Source: Hexactinellida sp. DTS-2022
Taxonomy: Eukaryota; Porifera; Hexactinellida
Assembly (NCBI GenBank): GCA_028753945.1
Contig: JAPNXP010000017.1
Location: 1,612,001-1,676,000 of the forward strand
Reading direction: 5' to 3'
Length of the DNA: 64,000 nt
Below the pieces are notes generated by a model. That model was not told the DNA's origin, searched no databases, and saw nothing but the letters and a program-made list of their open reading frames with translations. Positions 62,235 through 64,000 of this stretch are shown one piece after another (positions within the stretch are counted from its first letter, which is position 1; every line of letters starts with the position of its first letter). Both the position numbers and the translations under genes were made by a program.

Positions 62235-64000
62235 GTAAGTGTTTAATATATACTGTGGTGGTGTTCGCCTAATAATAAGTCGAATTTTGCACGAAATTTG
62301 CTTGCGATTAGGCGAACTTGCTATTAGAGGAACAAAATTAACAATAAATTCCCACTTGGGGACGGAAATAACTTGCTATTGCTACTAGATGGAACTACTG
62401 TAGTATGCTGTTTTTGAACCACCAAAATAGGAGCAAATTTGAACCCAACGGTATATTCATAAGGTCACTAGTATATAATAAAATATGGAAACTGTTAAAA
62501 ATAATCATTTGCAAACTTCACACTTTCAGATAAAGCGATAACTGCATAATATTCTCCAAAATAATTATTGAAGACATTGTAGAGCAAGTTTTCGAAAGTA
62601 GAAAATCAATCATTAGGCAATTAGCATGATCTCAAAGATAATATATCTCTAAATTCAGAGATAATGTTATTTATTACACACATGAAAGCCGTAATTGTTA
62701 AAATGGCGATATAAACCAGGAGTTCGATTCAAAACAATAAATTTTGGCTTCTGTTCTAATCAAATAAATTAAATACTCAATCTCATATGGTTAAGATGAC
62801 TAAATATTAATGCTTTATGTTATATGATGTAAGAAGTAACACACCATTAGTTTTAAAGTAATGCATATGCATGGACCTAACTAGTGTAGGCTTGTACTCG
62901 TATTAGCCTGGGAAGCCTTTGAGTGCATGTACCCATGGGACACAAGACAAAGTTGACTCTCAACAAATGTTACTAGACAATATTTAAGTCGTGTAGTTAT
63001 ACAACGCTGTACTATTTAGATTCACATCAGAAATATATAATAATAGAGTAATAATATAACGTACCGTATATGAACAACTAATAAATGAATTTTGAAATAT
63101 TTGAATAATATAAAGAAGCTTAACTGCAATAATTTCCAACATGTCTACTAATAATGAATATTTTGAAATTCCTAGTAAGTTATTGACTACAATTCAAACA
63201 ACATAATTTTAATTTTATTTTGCAAAATTTCAACATAACCACGATTTGAGTAGACAGGCAATTCAATCAAATACCCAAAGCATATGTACTCTTTAGCTAA
63301 TCCATTAGCTATTGAGATCAGCTAAATTTAATGTGATCAGCTTTCAATTGAAATTTTACAGAAGAAGTAATTAATTTTTTGAGGGGAAATTTACAAATAA
63401 AGTTAGAAAATAATAAATTGAATTACACTTACATTTGTCCTTCCGAATGATCATCCATACTGACAAATAAAGATAATGGAAATATTGGATTCGGAAGAAA
63501 TGATAGAATTCCTATCAACTGACAGGATTATATTTTAAATATTTGTGGTAATTATATAGTAGCTGCCCTACCAGATGTCCTAGTGTTTAATGGAGTTAAT
63601 GAAATGTACCTTAGATATGAATTTACATATATTAACATACTATGTGGAAAAGTATTGGTTAAGGTTGCAGTTTGAATTGGAATTAATTAAACATCCCAAA
63701 GTATTAGGATAACATTTTTGAGCCAATGACTAGTATGTTGTTATGTTGACTAAATGTGATTGTACACATACTAGTAGTAGTATGAAAATATGATAAACAT
63801 GCATAGATAATATTAAAATGTAAACTTATGGTTAAAAATTGGTTTACACAAATTAACTTGTTCATACAATTTAATGCGCTAATTAGGAATTAAATTAATT
63901 CAACTAAAACATGGCAATAAACCATCTGCCTGGTGATAATATTATGTCTCAGATATGTAAAGCATTCTTGAAAGTTTACTACTCTTCATGACTCGCATTC
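62235..64000. other. Septin intron running off the window
   Basis: AT-rich with no P-loop exon (GESGLGKST-like) in any frame that I can see, so the intron is at least 1.77 kb. No repeat recognised. Confidence 0.5.

Overview
This is a eukaryotic (metazoan) nuclear contig. Genes carry GT-AG introns, intergenic DNA is AT-rich and full of short transposons, and the products are core animal proteins (POLD1, SEH1, WDR83, DDX42, MAP4K, mitochondrial NARS2, a septin, a plexin-domain-like protein). Four coiled-coil plus NHL-repeat proteins sit within 28 kb, and short introns and compact spacing prevail. From memory this NHL family style fits a hexactinellid (glass) sponge such as Oopsacas; that is inference, since no search was possible.

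Layout. 1-7.5 kb: an ABC transporter (+), then thioredoxin-like, NHL and mitochondrial asparaginyl-tRNA synthetase genes (-). 7.5-10.6 kb: no gene, but two hAT-type non-autonomous elements with exact 8-bp target duplications. 10.6-17.2 kb: a complete nine-exon DNA polymerase delta gene (-) with a GC-rich PNISR-like gene nested in its first intron. 17.3-18.7 kb: an NHL gene interrupted by a stop codon and by a hAT insertion. 18.7-22.3 kb: a repeat-rich stretch with a deleted duplicate of POLD1 and a 1.3-kb foldback transposon nested in another element. 22.3-32.8 kb: a large inverted duplication whose arms each carry one intact NHL gene; the 5-kb spacer holds an M16 metalloprotease and a small protein. 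33-42.6 kb: a dense run of housekeeping genes (RPE, SDF2, DDX42, SEH1, PLXDC-like, WDR83). 43.2-51.3 kb: an eleven-exon rhodopsin-like GPCR with a long cytoplasmic tail and an antisense DRAM-like gene in an intron. 52-64 kb: a MAP4K, a predicted lipid-anchored 3CxxC zinc protein, and the first two exons of a septin that runs off the right edge.

There is no operon or pathway logic here. The shared themes are replication (POLD1), RNA handling (DDX42, PNISR-like), nuclear pore/TOR signalling (SEH1), signalling (MAP4K, WDR83 and the GPCR) and a locally expanded NHL family. Many TA-flanked pogo/Tigger-like MITEs sit in introns and spacers. Exon joins were made by eye from GT/AG signals, reading phase and remembered family alignments; no transcript data were used.
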